A DNA stretch of 64,000 bases from Chelonoidis abingdonii. Lineage: Eukaryota > Chordata > Testudines > Testudinidae. Below the pieces are notes generated by a model. That model saw only the letters and a list, made by a program, of their open reading frames with translations. It did no database searches and was not told the DNA's origin. The stretch is from positions 59,319,572 through 59,383,571 of the forward strand of contig NC_133771.1 of NCBI RefSeq assembly GCF_003597395.2. Reading direction: 5' to 3'. The position numbers and the translations under genes were made by a program. Shown here piece after piece: positions 34,671 through 47,872 of this stretch (position 1 is its first letter; every line of letters begins with the position of its first letter).

Positions 34671-37600
34671 CCCTAGAGTTTTCTTTAATAATCATAGAGA
34701 ATATAGCAAACACTTTAGTAATCTATTTATATAACCTATTTATCTAAAATTAAACCAAGTTTTTGACAATGATCACTTTACTGTGGCATGTTTTTTCAGA
34801 ATTTAAAAGTGTGAGATTAAAATTAAGATTTTACTTATCACTGTTAATCTGTTGTATCAAAGGACTTGAATAGTTCACTACCTTGCAATCTGTTTGCATG
34901 CAAATCCAGAGATTTTTTCAGTCATCTTGCAAATCTAATTCTGAAAATTAGTCAAAATGGTCAGTGGTGCCCTTTTTCTTCCCCGTCCCCAGAGCCAGAG
35001 CCATAGTGTTGTTTAGCCTTTTCCCTCCACTACCTCCCAAACTGCAAAAATATCTATCTGATTCCCCCTTAATAGAGGACTGTATGTGTTCAGTATTCAG
35101 ATTTGGTAAATGGTCACTGATAACTACAATTTGTCACTCAGTGAATAAAACAAGTTTGCATTTGATATATATCTAATGTATATCTCTTGATTTAATATTG
35201 CTGTCCTACATTATTGACAAGTAGGGTGATGTGATCGGGTATTATTATTTATCATTGTTTTTGTGAAGTTCCAGTTGTGGGCTGGGCAGATATCTGAGAT
35301 TTGGTTGTTTATTCTGACTCTTGCATTTGATTCATTGTATAGTTGCCCACTTGCAGTTGTTCTCAGGATTCATTCATTCACACCTTTTTAGGTAGCCCAG
35401 CTGATGCTGTAAAGTGTGTGCTGTAAAGAGTTGGTTTTGGTTAATCATGATGGGGTAACTGCCTGTACTTTGTATGGGTAATAACTACTCTGGTTTTATA
35501 CTGGCATAACTCCACTGACTCCAGTGGAGTTGTCCTTGATTTACAGTAGATCAGAGTAAAGTCTAGTATGCATGTTTACACAAAAGAACAAAAATTTTCT
35601 GCTAATCAAGATATCTAAATATCTAGACCTTTAATGTTGTTCCAGTACAAAATGAACTAGTCCTGACTACTCATGTATGTGTAGATTACCAAGATGCTAT
35701 CTTTTCTTTCAAAGAGTCATAATCACTCATGAGCAAAATTTGTGTGCTTTAAATTGCAATGGAGATAATTATTGGAAATCTGAAATATCAATTGCAAAAT
35801 GATAAAACTATTATAGTAAAACTCATGGACCATATTTACATGAGTGTAAATCTGGAGTAACACCCTAGAATTAATTTGTATTAGTGTAACTGAGATCAGA
35901 ATCTGGCGCTGTGTGTTTAAGGAACAGTGCTGTTACAGGACAGAATTTTACCAACCTTTCCTCTAGCATTTACTCAAAAGCTGGAAGAGAAATTGCATAT
36001 TTGGCCTTCTAAGGAGGTTAGTTGTAAAGCTTGGGTTTGTAAATCAAAAATGCTCTGGACTCCATCACCTCATCTAAATATGAGTTCAGTAAGAAATCTG
36101 GAGCCAAAATAATATAAACAGGGATATAAAAGTATAACAAATCATGCAAATAAAACCTAGAATGGCCTTACAAATAAAAATGAAGCTATTAAAGTTAATC
36201 CAAACAAGAAATGAATGCCAGTATAAATAAATCATCACCTGAGCGAGAGTACATGTAAGCATTTTGAATGTGCAATCATGATAGTCTTTTGTACTCTCCT
36301 TTAAATGTTTGTGAAAAAACTTAAAACAGAATGACAATAAGACAAATACTGTATTTGCAAAATATCTGGGAGAGATGTGAAGTAGAGGAAGGAAGCTAAT
36401 GATCCGATGTTAATATTCTGACAAACATTTTCGCCTGTAACCTGTGTTAAAAACCAAGTGGTTAATGTGTTTGCTCACAGAGGAGCTGTGAGGAACTGAG
36501 GAATCATTTTACCATTGAAAAGAGAAAAGGCTTCCTCGCAATCAAAGAAGGAGGCAGTATCACTTGACAAACACATTAAGCTGGCCTTTGCTAGAAATAT
36601 TTATACTTTGTTCTTGAAAACTACTCCATAAGTATATTGATTCTGAACAATGCTCAAGTTGTGTAATTTGAAAACGGGATGGAGATGAGCACTTTGCAGA
36701 AAGAGTGGAGATATTGTCCTTGGGGATATATTTTGAAAATATGTGCCATTTTTGGGGAGTTTGGGGGGGTCCTGATTCATTCCAAAACAGCCCCAAACTC
36801 TCTTTAAAAGTGTTTTTAATAATTTAGGAGTAAGTCATTTCTGGAAAGAATTATTTAATTTTGTCTATAGAAGTCATCCCAACTTACCATCAATTTGTTG
36901 GCAGAATTTTTAAAAGAAAATCACTGGAGACAGCCTAGAATAATAAAAGAAAGAAATGAGTACTTGGGAATGTTCTGTGAGTCAAACACACAAGGCTTTT
37001 TTCCTTGTTACAGTAAGACTGATTTATGCCATTTTTGCATTCAAAGGGGTCTTAAAGTATACATAAATTACATTTACTCTCACTTTAATGCCCTTTTATA
37101 TTGTCAGCATAGTGTAAAGCAGCTTTTGATGTAAATAAGAGTCACACCCTCTGATTTTAAAACTGTGAATATGGCTGCTGCTTGGTTCCATAAGAAAAAG
37201 AACTAACAATCTAATTTAGATCTTGGTTAGATTTAAAAAAAAATAATAGTAATGTTGCACTGGCTTGCTTCAAGTCTGATTTTTATTCTAAAATTGTGAA
37301 GTCAACAAGAATATATTTAGAACTAATAGGTTTGTATCTAGTTTGAACTGCAGTTTCTTTATTTTATCTTGTCATAGATATGATGCATTATAATAAGTTC
37401 CAGATTTCTCAGAATCTGGAGAAATACTGCATATAATTTGTCAAAAACAGAGCCTAAATTGGATCCATACAGTTGTGGATAGAAAAACCAACAAATGGTG
37501 CATGTACTCAAGTATTGTTAAATGCTTATTTTGCTTACTCATTACTTATTTTTACCTGGACATGCATTTTGCTGACACATCTTAGGCATCTGTATTTGAA

Positions 37601-38329
37601 AATATGCCCAATAGTCATGTCTCATCTACAAAATAGTGAAAAGAAACCTGTGCCTGCATAGGGATTTAAATGAAGTAGCTTAGATGCATTCCCATTTTTT
37701 AACATCACCTCTGCATTCTGAGTTACTATTGGGGAGGAATCTTCTAGAGGATGTTTATGCATGTGTTCATTAAAATAGTACTTTCCTAATGCTACTAGAA
37801 GGAGCAGAGTGAAATGAATTAGTGTCATTCTTATAAGATCACACTTTTTTGCCAGCATTTGCGAGAAGGTGCTGTGGGCAGAAACATTAGTGCAATCTTT
37901 TAGGGTGCTCAGGGCAGGGGGTGTTCAACAAATAGAAAGAAAGAGAGTGGTTGAGAAGGCTGTTCATTTGTTTCAGGCAAATATAGTGAGTGTTAATTGG
38001 ATTGATAGCAGAAAAGATCTGATTTAATTTTTCCCCTTAAACCTTTTGAATCAAGTATGAGAAGATTGTTTGTGTAAGTATACCTAGATTCCTATAACAA
38101 GCCAAACATAAGTTAACCCCCTACTGGAGATTATTTTTCCAAGTACTGTGACATTATATGCAATAGATAAATAATCAATGGGCCAAAAGAGAACCATGTG
38201 GTACACTGCACAGTGTAAATTGTCCAAATGAAAAATATCTGTGTATGAAGGTGAAGAAATGAAGACATTCTGGACTTGTCTAAATTGGGATAAAAGATTT
38301 TTTTTGAAAAGTGTGTTAGCTAACACATT

Positions 38330-38671
38330 TGGTAAAGGGGGGATCTGTTCCTTTCAGGGCCAGGGGCCTGGGTCCAACAGCTCAGTTTGATTATCAGACT
38401 CAGCTGGGAAGGGGTCAGGTGCTTCTTATAAAGGGCTGAGAGATCTCAGAAGCGGGGAGGTACAGGAAGCAAGATGGCATTTATGGTTGTCTTTGTAGCA
38501 GGCGGAGAGTTACAAGGTAAAACACCTTTGTCAGGGGAATAGCTTTGTTTTGGTGTCGCTTTGTGAGTTTTATGTTTGAAGAATAAACCTGTTCCCTGAA
38601 GGAAGGGCCAGAACAGACTTTGGGCATGGTATTAGTCCTTCTTGAGCTAGGTAAGCAGGCTGCAACTTACA
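38330..38671 (+). mobile_element. Short solo LTR candidate
   Basis: The ends are 'tggtaaaggggg' and 'gcaacttaca', with the 4-mer catt on both sides (38326-38329 and 38672-38675). Internal 'cttataaagggctgagag' (TATA-like, about 38427) precedes 'gaagaataaacctg' (polyadenylation-like, about 38577) at a spacing normal for an LTR. The 4-bp duplication alone could be chance. No coding sequence is present. Confidence 0.5.
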
Positions 38672-39099
38672 CATTTTAACTAACATGTTCTAAACTCTAC
38701 TATAGACATGGCAAGTTGCATTTTGGCATGTGTTAGCTTGTAGAGGTAAACTCTGTGGGAAGCACTAGAGGAGCCAAACATGAAAAAAGAGAAAAAAAAA
38801 TGTAATGAAGAGTTAATCTAATAGAAAAGACTGGGCTCCCAGAGTATGAATTTTGAGCCAGAGAAGAAGCAACACTGTACAACGCATTGCAGTCTATTTA
38901 CTCTGTGTACTCTGGGCCAAATTGACAATGCTACACTTAGGGCAGACTGCAGGGAATAGGGCAGATAATGCCCAAAACTGGTGGTTTATTGTATAATTAG
39001 GCTCACCAAACCAGTAACAAAACAGTTTTTCTGTAATACTACACTGGTTACCAAGAAGCCAAATACAATCCCCTTTAAGCATTCCAGCCTTTGATTCGC

Positions 39100-40099
39100 A
39101 TCTAGACAGCCAAGTCTAGTATAGTGAGAAGTTTCTGAAAACCTGATTCACCATATGTGAGGTTCACCAATCACAAAGGACCAGACACTTGTCCCCAGGT
39201 CAGTATGTGTCTCAGATCTTACCCAATAATCCACACTGATGCCAATCCTTTAGTAACTAAAAGGAAAGGTTTATTAATAAAAGGAAAAAGAGAGTTGCAA
39301 ATGGTTAAAAAGATCAATATACATACAAATATGTATAAAGTCCTTAGGTCAGCTTCATAGCAGAGATGGTATAAACTTGGCTTGTAAAAGTCTCTCTGGA
39401 ATCATTTCAACAGGTCAGAATCCAAAGGCAGCTTAGATGTAAAGTCTGTTAAAGTCTTTCCAAGCGTTTTCCAGGTTATTCCAAATCATTGTCTTATGAC
39501 TTATACTTTCTCAGTTCAGAGTTTAAGCAGACTAGAGATGGCAGGATCAGACCCCAGGCTTCCCTTTATAGCTCTCTAGCAGGCTGGTAAGGTCACAGCA
39601 AGACCTTCCCCCAAGGACGAATAGGCAGTGCATTTTGTCTGTGGACTGTTGCTCTGAAGCTAGTCTTCTGTTTCCTATGCATACACAGGTAAACTAGTTG
39701 CAATCAGTCACAAAAGGCCATTAGCCAGTACTTCATTATCGCATAGATAGTTAAGATGAAGACAATGTAGATCAGACTGTTAGTTTCCTGCAGCATCTTA
39801 TATCTTTGATCTTAAGGTAACTGAACCATCCACATGCATAATATAAGACAATTAAGACATGAAAGGAAATTAGCATCTACAAACTAATCTAGTTTCACTG
39901 TTAAATTTCTAACAAGATATTGGTAAACACAGACAAATACATTTAGCATCTACCCTTAATTTCTGTTATTCCAAATAAACAAGTTGACAATTGTTAGTCT
40001 AATACATCTCTTTGAAATTCACATTCAAGTAGATTGTCTAGATTACATTTCAATGCCTCTTGTTAAATTGTGATGGGTCATACCCTGGCTGGTCTGTCA
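39100..40099 (-). mobile_element. LTR-like sequence, ends uncertain
   Basis: On the minus strand, 'gagctataaagggaagcctg' near 39570 looks like a TATA box, and 'cttttattaataaacctttc' near 39270 like a polyadenylation signal, about 300 bases downstream. The right end reads tgacagaccagcc on the minus strand, a plausible LTR start. I could not find a matching left end or a target duplication. Confidence 0.35.
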
Positions 40100-40935
40100 G
40101 TATTCTGACTTTTTTTTTTTTAACATATTTTATGGTATTCCCATTTACTTAGAACTTGGTAGATAATAAATGGATATGAATAGCTGCTACATCTGGGCAC
40201 AGTAATTTCCTATTCAACTCAACTAGAGGATTCCTGAAAGCAATAACGACTTTACTGTTCACAAGTGAACTATGGATCAAACTTTAGAGCTGCTATAGCT
40301 GCCATGAAAGTCTCTGTGCATAAGTCAGTTACTTATAAGTTGGATATAGATTGGTCATAAAAGAGGTTTAAGTGGTAAAGAAGTGTGACTAGCACCTATT
40401 TTCCATTCAGTGTGTGTTCAAGATTAGCGTAATTTGCTGCTGGAGGTGTTGAAAGAGAAAAAAAACCAACTAACGGGAATAAGATACGTCTTGCTTTATC
40501 ATATACCTTTCTTTTAGTCACTCCTCCTGTTACAACCCCTCCCTTGTCCTCAGTAAGTAAGTTACTCCCTTCCTACACCCACTGAATGTCATATCAGTGA
40601 AATTTATACTACCTAATGACTTTTACCTGTCACAATTCAAGGCAACTGCACCTGTATTTCCCTTCACTGATCCAGACAGGGAACCCACTCTCAGGCTTCC
40701 AGCTACTCAGCCATTGCCTGTCATGGGTGGAGAACCACACTTCACTCCCTTCTTACCAAGGTATTTCCAGATTGCACAGTTCCCTATCTACACTGTGTTG
40801 TTCCTAGCAGAGACAGGCTGCCCATGCATTCACTTGCTTTCTCTTCACAGACTGATAACAAAGTGATTGTCAACAGTTGTGAGGTATCACACAGCTCTTT
40901 TTATGTAAGCCTATTTTATCTGTAAGATAAAACCA

Positions 40936-41127
40936 CTAAGAACATAAGAACAGCCATAGTGGATCAGACCAATGGTCCATCTAGCCCAGTATCCTCTCTT
41001 CCTACAGTGGTCGATGCCAGGTGCTTCAGAGCAAATGAACAGAACAGATAATTATCAAGCGATCCATCTCTGTCACCCATTCCCAGCTTCTGGCAAGCAG
41101 AGGCTAGGGACACTACAGAGAAATCAT
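40936..41127 (-). mobile_element. CR1 LINE 3'-end fragment
   Basis: The + strand shows 'gaacataagaacagccatag' followed by 'gatcagaccaatggtccatc', 'tagcccagtatcctctcttc' and 'agcttctggcaagcagaggc', the reverse complement of a CR1 3' end. The same blocks occur in the same order at 56244-56415. The fragment stops abruptly near 41127, where different sequence begins. Confidence 0.85.
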
Positions 41128-41651
41128 ATTACAAACAATAAAAGAACCTTCATGCATTCTAATAAGTTGATCAGTGGTCACCCCTACACTAACCTGGGTT
41201 CTTGCAGGAGCAGTCCTTCAAGACCCTAACCAAGGAGATTCCTTTGTGGTTACAAGTACATCACAACTTCAGATCAGAACAAGCTGACATGTTTAATACA
41301 CCCTTTGCACGGTTCAGGAGTCTTTGATCTGGAGTTTCCAGGAACAGGTCACTAGTGGACAAGGGGTTTTTCTCTTCTGAGGATTGCTTCAAAAGGGTGG
41401 ATTCAAAGTGGTTATTTGCATTCCCCTTGCCCGACGTACTTCCTAGGAAATCCACGAAACATGTATTGTTCCAAAAGCTCTTTAAAGTTTCTATTATCTA
41501 CTTGAGATTGCATTAGTCATGCTTCTGGAGAAGTTACAATTGCATTTTTAATACAATGGACCCCAGAGGTATTTAACCTAATTAAATAAGGTTTAACTTA
41601 ATTCAGTGAAGTTCATTCAGGATATTGCAGTAAATTGTCAGTCTGTCACAT
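41128..41651 (-). repeat. Possible LTR fragment abutting a CR1 fragment
   Basis: The right end reads tgtgacagactgacaattta on the minus strand, a plausible LTR start. The left edge joins the truncated CR1 fragment directly. No target duplication or clear promoter was found. It could be any old interspersed repeat. Confidence 0.3.
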
Positions 41652-42036
41652 ATCCCTCCCACAGAAGTGAGTGTAACTAAGGTGCTGACTGGCACCTGAA
41701 GGGAGCCCACTGGCTATTGTCTGGACAGGTTTATTCCCTGGATGACAGTTTTGCCATTACCTTTAACAATTTCACATTTTCACCTGTTCAAAAACATTCT
41801 GCCAGTAAGCCAATTTACATCCTTTAAAAATCTATATGGAGTAATTTAACAACCATCCTATGTAATTTTAACCTGAGAAATTATGAGACTGAGCTTTCAC
41901 ACATCCCTTCTTACCCTTGTACCCTCAAACCTCTAGGTATAAACTTAAGACCTGATTCTCCCATTCAACGTGTGGTTTCTAGGGAGCGTGGTGTCCCTTG
42001 GTTTCCCGAGAGGTCAGTTGCCTCAGCAATAGATTG

Positions 42037-42167
42037 TATCGGGAGTAGTATTAGTCTGTTTCCACAAAAACAAGGAGTCTGGTGGGAACTTAAAGACTAA
42101 TTTGGGCATAAGCTTTCGTGAGTAAAAAAGAAGTGGTCTTTAAGGTGCCACCGGACTCCTTGTAGTT
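42037..42167. mobile_element. PLE fragment in inverted (head-to-head) form
   Basis: The left arm is the PLE 3' end in minus orientation ('aggagtctggtgggaactta', then 'gggcataagctttcgtgagt'). The right arm starts 'aaagaagtgg' and runs in plus orientation ('tctttaaggtgccaccggac', 'tccttgtag'). The flanks tcagcaatagattg and tcagcgatagactg form a 14-bp duplication with two mismatches. The CTGATGA half of the motif has been lost at the inversion junction. Confidence 0.75.
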
Positions 42168-42189
42168 TCAGCGATAGACTGAGATTCCT

Positions 42190-45100
42190 CACTCCCCCAG
42201 GAATATTACAAGCAGTCATTCCCTGGACCAAAGGGAGAAATATGTCAGGGCTGCCTCACTGTGCTACTGCTCTCAACCATTCACTGCTTTTAACAGCAGA
42301 ATTGGTCAAGGGAAAGTCTTCAAACCTCGCCCATAGCCAAATTCCTTTCTCTCCCCCACCTCCCTTGAGGTTGGGACCTGGGATTCTGGTGGCCTCACCA
42401 CTACTTCTCTGGTGGGAGGAGCAGTAATATTGATTCCCCTTCCCATTGGGGTGGCCTTTCCCTCCCACTCACTGAGTTAAGATTAGCAGAATTCCTTCTC
42501 TGATCCAATTCAGGTCCATTACACTTTCACAGACCGTCAGGCAATCAGACTGTGGAAACATATTCCCCCTCTTTCCTGCCTATAGTTACTTTTGCCATCT
42601 CCCAGGCAACTGCTTTACCTTCTACTTGGGCATTTCCCACCCTGAGGTGGATGCCACAGATTTGGCAATGTATCGCAGCTGCATGAATGTCCTTCCTTTT
42701 GGCTGGAAACGCTGCCATCACCCTGCTCTGTTCTTCCTTGGTTTCCATTTTAAGGGTTAGCAGAAAACTTAATTCCCTGATCTAAGTTTTAGAACCTAGA
42801 GAATTTCTCTTCAAGTCTTGTTTCTTCTCCAGAGAAGGAGGATATCTGACCCCCCCCCCCCGCAGGTATTTGTCTGCATAAGATGGGGAAGTAACTGACT
42901 CCTCTTGGACGCTGGCAGGGGAACATAAACCACCACCCTCTATAAACTATTCTACTTGCATTTTTGCTCAGACTCCAGCTTGCCTGCCTGAGGGCAACCA
43001 AGGGGGCTTTATTTACCCCTTCTGTTTTCAATGCTATTGTCATAAGCATAAGTCCCAATTCTGAACCTTAGCGTCCAAAATGTGGGTGCCTGCATGAACC
43101 CTCCAAGCTTAATTACCAGCTTGGATCTGATAGCTCTGCCACCAGACAGGAATCAGTGCCTGCCTCACTCTGGTCTCCCCAAATCTTCCCTGGGGGACCC
43201 GGGGAAGATGCCCTGAGTCTCACAACAAAGGGAAATAACCCACTTCCCTTCTCCCTCTTTACCTCCCCCCAGATTCCCGCCCTGGGTACACTAGGAGATT
43301 TCCCTGCTTCCATTCCTTGAAACACAAACCCAGAGAGATTAAGTGTCTCTCCCCCTCACCCAGAGGCTATGCAAATTCAAGCTTAGTCAATCTAACACAA
43401 AGGGATTTCCCCCTCCCTTCGTTCCTTAGCCTTAACCAGAGAAAAACTCAAACAGGTCTTAAAAAAAGCTTTATACTAAAAAAAAAAATGCTCCTCTGTA
43501 TCAAATGACAATATACAGGGTCAATTGCTTCAAAAGAAACATGAATAAACACCATTATTCAAAAAGAAATACAATTTAAACATCCATCACTACACACATG
43601 TAATACAAAAAACCCAAATACATTGTTTTTCTACCCTTGTACACACAACTTGAAACAAGATAGAAAGCCCTGGAGAAGAGATCACTCTCAAGCTGAGAGC
43701 ACAACAAGACAAAAAACCCACACCCAAAAACTTCCCTCCCTGAGCTTTGAAAAATCCGGTTTCCTGATTGGTCCTCAGGTCAGATGTTTGGTTCCCTTTG
43801 TTAACCCTTTACAGGTAAAAGAAACATTAACCCTTAGCTATCTGTTTATGACAGCTATAACATCATTTCCCAAAAGCAAAGGATATAGAGTATCTGACAA
43901 TACACTTACCTCCAGCACTCCTGAGCCTTCCTGGGTCTGTACAGATACCTGTGCTCTCAGTAGAGCAAAGGCTTTGACACCAGGGACCTTAACCCACATT
44001 TCGCACCCTGGGAACATTTGATGGATTTTGTGACATGCGGCTTAACTATAGTTTTAGCAGTCCCAGTGTCTCTCCATCCAGCAACTGTCTCCCCATTAAC
44101 CATCACTTTCCATTCCCACTAGCGATCAGATGGATCTTCCATCTCTGAGAGGGTGCAGCACAACATGCAGCACGACATGCATGCAGTGGCACAGGGTATG
44201 AATGGTTCAGTATGAACATTGTATGCCATTGCTGTTATATGGCATTGGCAAATTGGTTGTGTGACTCTTCATCCTGAGGTGCAGTCATCCAGTTAATTCA
44301 GTGAGGTTGGGGTGCAGCTGGCCTTTCCAGCACTGCACTGCAACTGAGAGGGCACCGTGGGCCTTCTCAGGCAAAATGACCTTGCTGGCCACATATGGCA
44401 TGCTACTTCTCCCTACTCATCCCAGGGCTTCATGGAAGTGTTTTCCCCCCTCGCCCGCAGGGTGTGGTTCTCATTTTAGGCCAAACCCCTGTCCTCTGAT
44501 CCCATTCCATCCCTACTGGGTTTTCTATCAAACCCAGGTCAACTATATATCTTGATGGGGCCATTTCTCAGCTATCATTACATGTCTGGGATTTTTATCT
44601 GTTAACTGTGATTTCAAGTTGGGGTGACAGAGTTTATAGAGTTGTTCTGTACCCATTAACTTGCAGCCTCATTAAGCCTGGTAGCCTTCCAAACCATTTC
44701 CATTTCCTTACATAAGACCTAATTTGAATTGACCCTTCAGGATAATATCCTCTTTTTTTCTGAATTCCTCAAAAACCTTCTCCCATGTGCTCCAGGGGGT
44801 CAGTTTAAACCTTTGCAACAAAGCTTGTTTACATCAGTCACAATCTTTGTAGTCCTCCTTCCGACAAGGGTAAAAATGCCCAAGGCTTTTGTCCCAGCCA
44901 CTAGAGGAGTGAGGTACCATACCATGCCCTTTTCCCCACCTTGTTCAATTCACACCTCATTTTCAAAGCATGTAGGAACACACCATGTCATTTCTCCCTA
45001 AAACAAGGGAGTAATCTGTAGTTTACATCAGGTACCTGGACTGGCTCCACCTAACAGACTATGGCTCTGCTGGTGCAGTCTCTCCATCTTGAGCTGATAC

Positions 45101-45200
45101 CTGCAATAGCCACTTACCTCTGCTTTTGGGCCACCTTATACCTCAACATATAAACCTATGACACCAGTTACCTCCCCACTGAATGCAGTTGTAGTAAACT
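42190..45200 (-). pseudogene. Decayed LTR-retroelement internal region (gag-protease)
   Basis: This is an old retroelement remnant read on the minus strand. Around 44370-44400 lies a nucleocapsid-type zinc knuckle: Cys-Gly, a GH pair and a later Cys-Pro are visible, but a one-base frame break and an in-frame stop interrupt it. About 300 bases downstream, 44062-44070 encodes Asp-Thr-Gly, the aspartic protease active site, with a hydrophobic LLLGND motif at 43859-43882 at the expected distance. Many stops are present. A solo LTR has inserted just after the protease motif. To the left, 42545-43037 is open in short frames that I cannot assign firmly. I see no reverse transcriptase core, so that part is probably deleted. 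I cannot tell an endogenous retrovirus from a Gypsy-type element. The ends are approximate. Confidence 0.6.
43038..43853 (-). mobile_element. Solo LTR, same family as 11420, opposite orientation
   Basis: It starts tgtcataagcataagtccca and ends 'tagctatctgtttatgaca', with the 5-mer gctat directly on both sides (43033-43037 and 43854-43858). The minus strand contains 'ttaacccttagctatctg' in reverse, a 'taaagctttttttaag' block and 'ctgacctgaggaccaatcag', matching the LTR at 11420. The insertion site lies in the retroelement protease region, so it is younger than that element. Confidence 0.87.
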
Positions 45201-45654
45201 TCTTGCACTCACCTATAAGCTTGGGCTGGAGGTCATTGAGAACCTCACTGAGGTCAGTACAGTGGTGTTGAAATATTTTGGTGACTAAATTCTAATGCAG
45301 CAATTAAAAATATAACACAGGATGGTCATTCTGTACTGCTGCAACTTGAAACTTGAAACTATATGTGTGACCTTCCATTTCCAGTGCAAACTTTTGCAAA
45401 AACAATCTGTTCTCATAAAAGAGAAAAATATGTAAACTTTCATCCATAAAAAGAGACATCGGGGAACAGGTTGTCTTGTACTCTTTTAGCTGTGAGTTCT
45501 CTTTCCTCCATTCGAAAGGAAGTTGGCAAGATCAGAAGATGGTTTTGTATTACCAAGATCTCCCCTCTGTAGCTTATCTATTATTTTTTTAATGGCTATT
45601 TCTATTGTGTTCATCACTAGAGTGTGTGAACACTTAATAAAATGATTATATCAC

Positions 45655-45727
45655 CACAATTCCCCTCTGAGGTTGGGAACTAATGTCTGTTATACATTTG
45701 GGAAACGGGGCTATAGAGATATTAAGG
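45655..45727 (-). repeat. MIR/CORE-SINE-like tail fragment
   Basis: The run 'tctgttatacatttgggaaa' followed by 'cggggctatagagatattaa' resembles the antisense MIR core. It is short and diverged, so the call is tentative. Confidence 0.4.
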
Positions 45728-45990
45728 GCCATATTCTTAAAAAAAAAAAAATCAGAACCCAACAGCTCCCATTTTTCCACCTGTGTAAGTGGCTAGATTT
45801 TCAAAAGATCTCACTGCTTGTTTAGGGTCCTACACAAAATGGTTAGATTTTCAAAACTGTTCAGCATCCCGCAGTTTCTCTTAAACTTAAATTAGAATTA
45901 AAAGGTACCAAAGGAACACTGGGAGCTCCTGGGTGTTGAGCACTTTTGAACTCCTAAATGAGAGCTGAATTTTTCTGAAAATCTGGAGCT
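45728..45990. repeat. Palindromic MITE-like repeat
   Basis: 'cagaacccaacagctcccat' on the left mirrors 'tgggagctcctgggtgttga' on the right, and 'gattttcaaaa' blocks recur on the left while 'gcacttttgaa' appears on the right. The same style of 'tttgaaaatct' end occurs at 50611-50790. No target duplication was found. Confidence 0.45.
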
Positions 45991-47750
45991 AACTGGGGGG
46001 GTTCAGCACTTTTGAGCCAGGATTAACATCCAGATAACTTAGTTCCAGTGCAGTGCCATAATCACGAGTAAATCCCTCCTCTCAGTACATGCTGTACTAA
46101 AGTGCACATGCATTTTGTATATACTGTGTAAAAGAACCATGAACTGCCACTAATGTCTTATGATTATCCTTTGGATCTGCAAGTTTAGAGGAAGAGATGA
46201 ACTATGAAAGATAAGTACAGAAATACACAGTATTTACTCATGCGGCACAACCACAATAGGTCTGTACAGTGTATATAAACTCACTCACCGGCAAAAAATG
46301 GTTTAGGTTTTGGCACTGATATTCAAACCTGTACTTTCTCTTCAGTGTCAGGTAGCTTTCTGTTTCTCTTGAGGGGAAAAATTAAAATCATGTAGAAGAG
46401 AAGAATAAATTAGTTATTGGCCTTCTTCAATATAAAATTTGTTTTCTGAGTGACTTGATGGCCCTTTGCTATGCAATTTCCTAGTGATCAATTCATAGGT
46501 CTTTCCCTGCTGTGCAAAGAGGGAATCAGCTACCTATATGGCACTGTCCCAATACCCTGTGAGGGATGCCATGTGGGGAAGAAGTCAGGTGTATAGGGAA
46601 CAGGATACTACATGCATCTGTCTGCTTTCTCAACCCTCAAAACTAATAAGAGTTCATTCCAAAATAGCAGAGAATCAGATGTGGGCTTTTGTATATTACT
46701 ATATTAATTTCTGAAGGAGTTTTTCTGTGAATTACAGGAATTTAGTGTATTGACAATAATCATCCTAACTACTGTATGCTAAGTCTAATAATAGAATCTG
46801 GTTCATAATGAACTAAAGAATAAAAGTAATTTAACATGTATTTGTTTAATATCATGTATTATTTTGCTCATTGTACCTCTCAATGGAGAGACAGACTAGT
46901 TCATTTCCCAAGCTACGTAAGTAAGGTCAGTCAGTGTTTAGGTGGGAGAACTCCAGGAAAAAGTCAGAGTATATCAGAAAATGAGATTGGTGAGTAAGTA
47001 GGTGGCAGGTCTTAAATCTGTCAGTACTTATCTAATGTCAAAGTACAGTGTTAGCAGGCAACATTCTATTCAAAGTATCATAATTCAGATGAGATGTAAA
47101 ACCAAGTTCTTGACCATTTTCAAAGAGCCTCTGGTATTTTTAAATTCCATTTTGGTTAACTTTAGTCTTACCTTCCAATGTACAGATGCAATTTAAGATG
47201 GTATACTTCTTCACTTCCTGTCCTAAACAGTTGTAAAATATTGCTGTATATTGTGAAAGAGCAGAAGTTTAACCCCAAAGTGTGCGGGGGGGGGGGGGGG
47301 GAAGGGGTTGAGCTGGCTTGTTTGTTTTTGTGGGGCATGAAATGATTCCTGTATAGATTCCATAGTGGTTAGTAGAGTGCTTTGGGATATGTTTGTCTCA
47401 CATACTTTGTTGCAAATTGAGGTTGATGCACTTTAATACATCAGCGGCCACTGCTGGATAATGTGACATCTCAGTTAGTAGTGTGCAGGAGGTGTGTAGG
47501 TAGAGAAAGAGTGGATATCCTACTATTGAATTAACTTCATTGGTTAAGTGTGTGGGAATGGATTTTGTTTGATTTTGGTTTTCAGTTTTACAGCCCATAT
47601 AAGAATAGGTCAATGATTGTTTTATGTTTCTGGCTTCCTATGTGCAGCACCATTCTGCTCTTTCATTTGTGATTTTTACAGACAGGACAGGTACTATCCA
47701 TATCTCTGCCTCTGCAACCCCTGGGCTGTCAAAAGTCTTTGCTTTGAAAC

Positions 47751-47872
47751 TAGGGTGACCAGATGTCCTGATTTTAAGAGACAATCCCAATATTCGTGGC
47801 TTTGTCTTATATAGGTGCGTATTACCTCCCACCCCTGTCCCAATTTTTCACAGTTGCTGTCTGGTCACCCTA
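47751..47872. mobile_element. Small hAT MITE with perfect TSD
   Basis: The ends 'tagggtgaccagatg' and 'ctgtctggtcaccctata' (the element ends at ccta) are inverted. The 8-mer tttgaaac is directly duplicated at 47743-47750 and 47873-47880. It has no coding capacity. Confidence 0.9.

Noticed and set aside
42190..45200. An intact endogenous retrovirus
   Set aside because: Stops, a frame break in the zinc knuckle, an LTR insertion and no visible reverse transcriptase core show a dead remnant.
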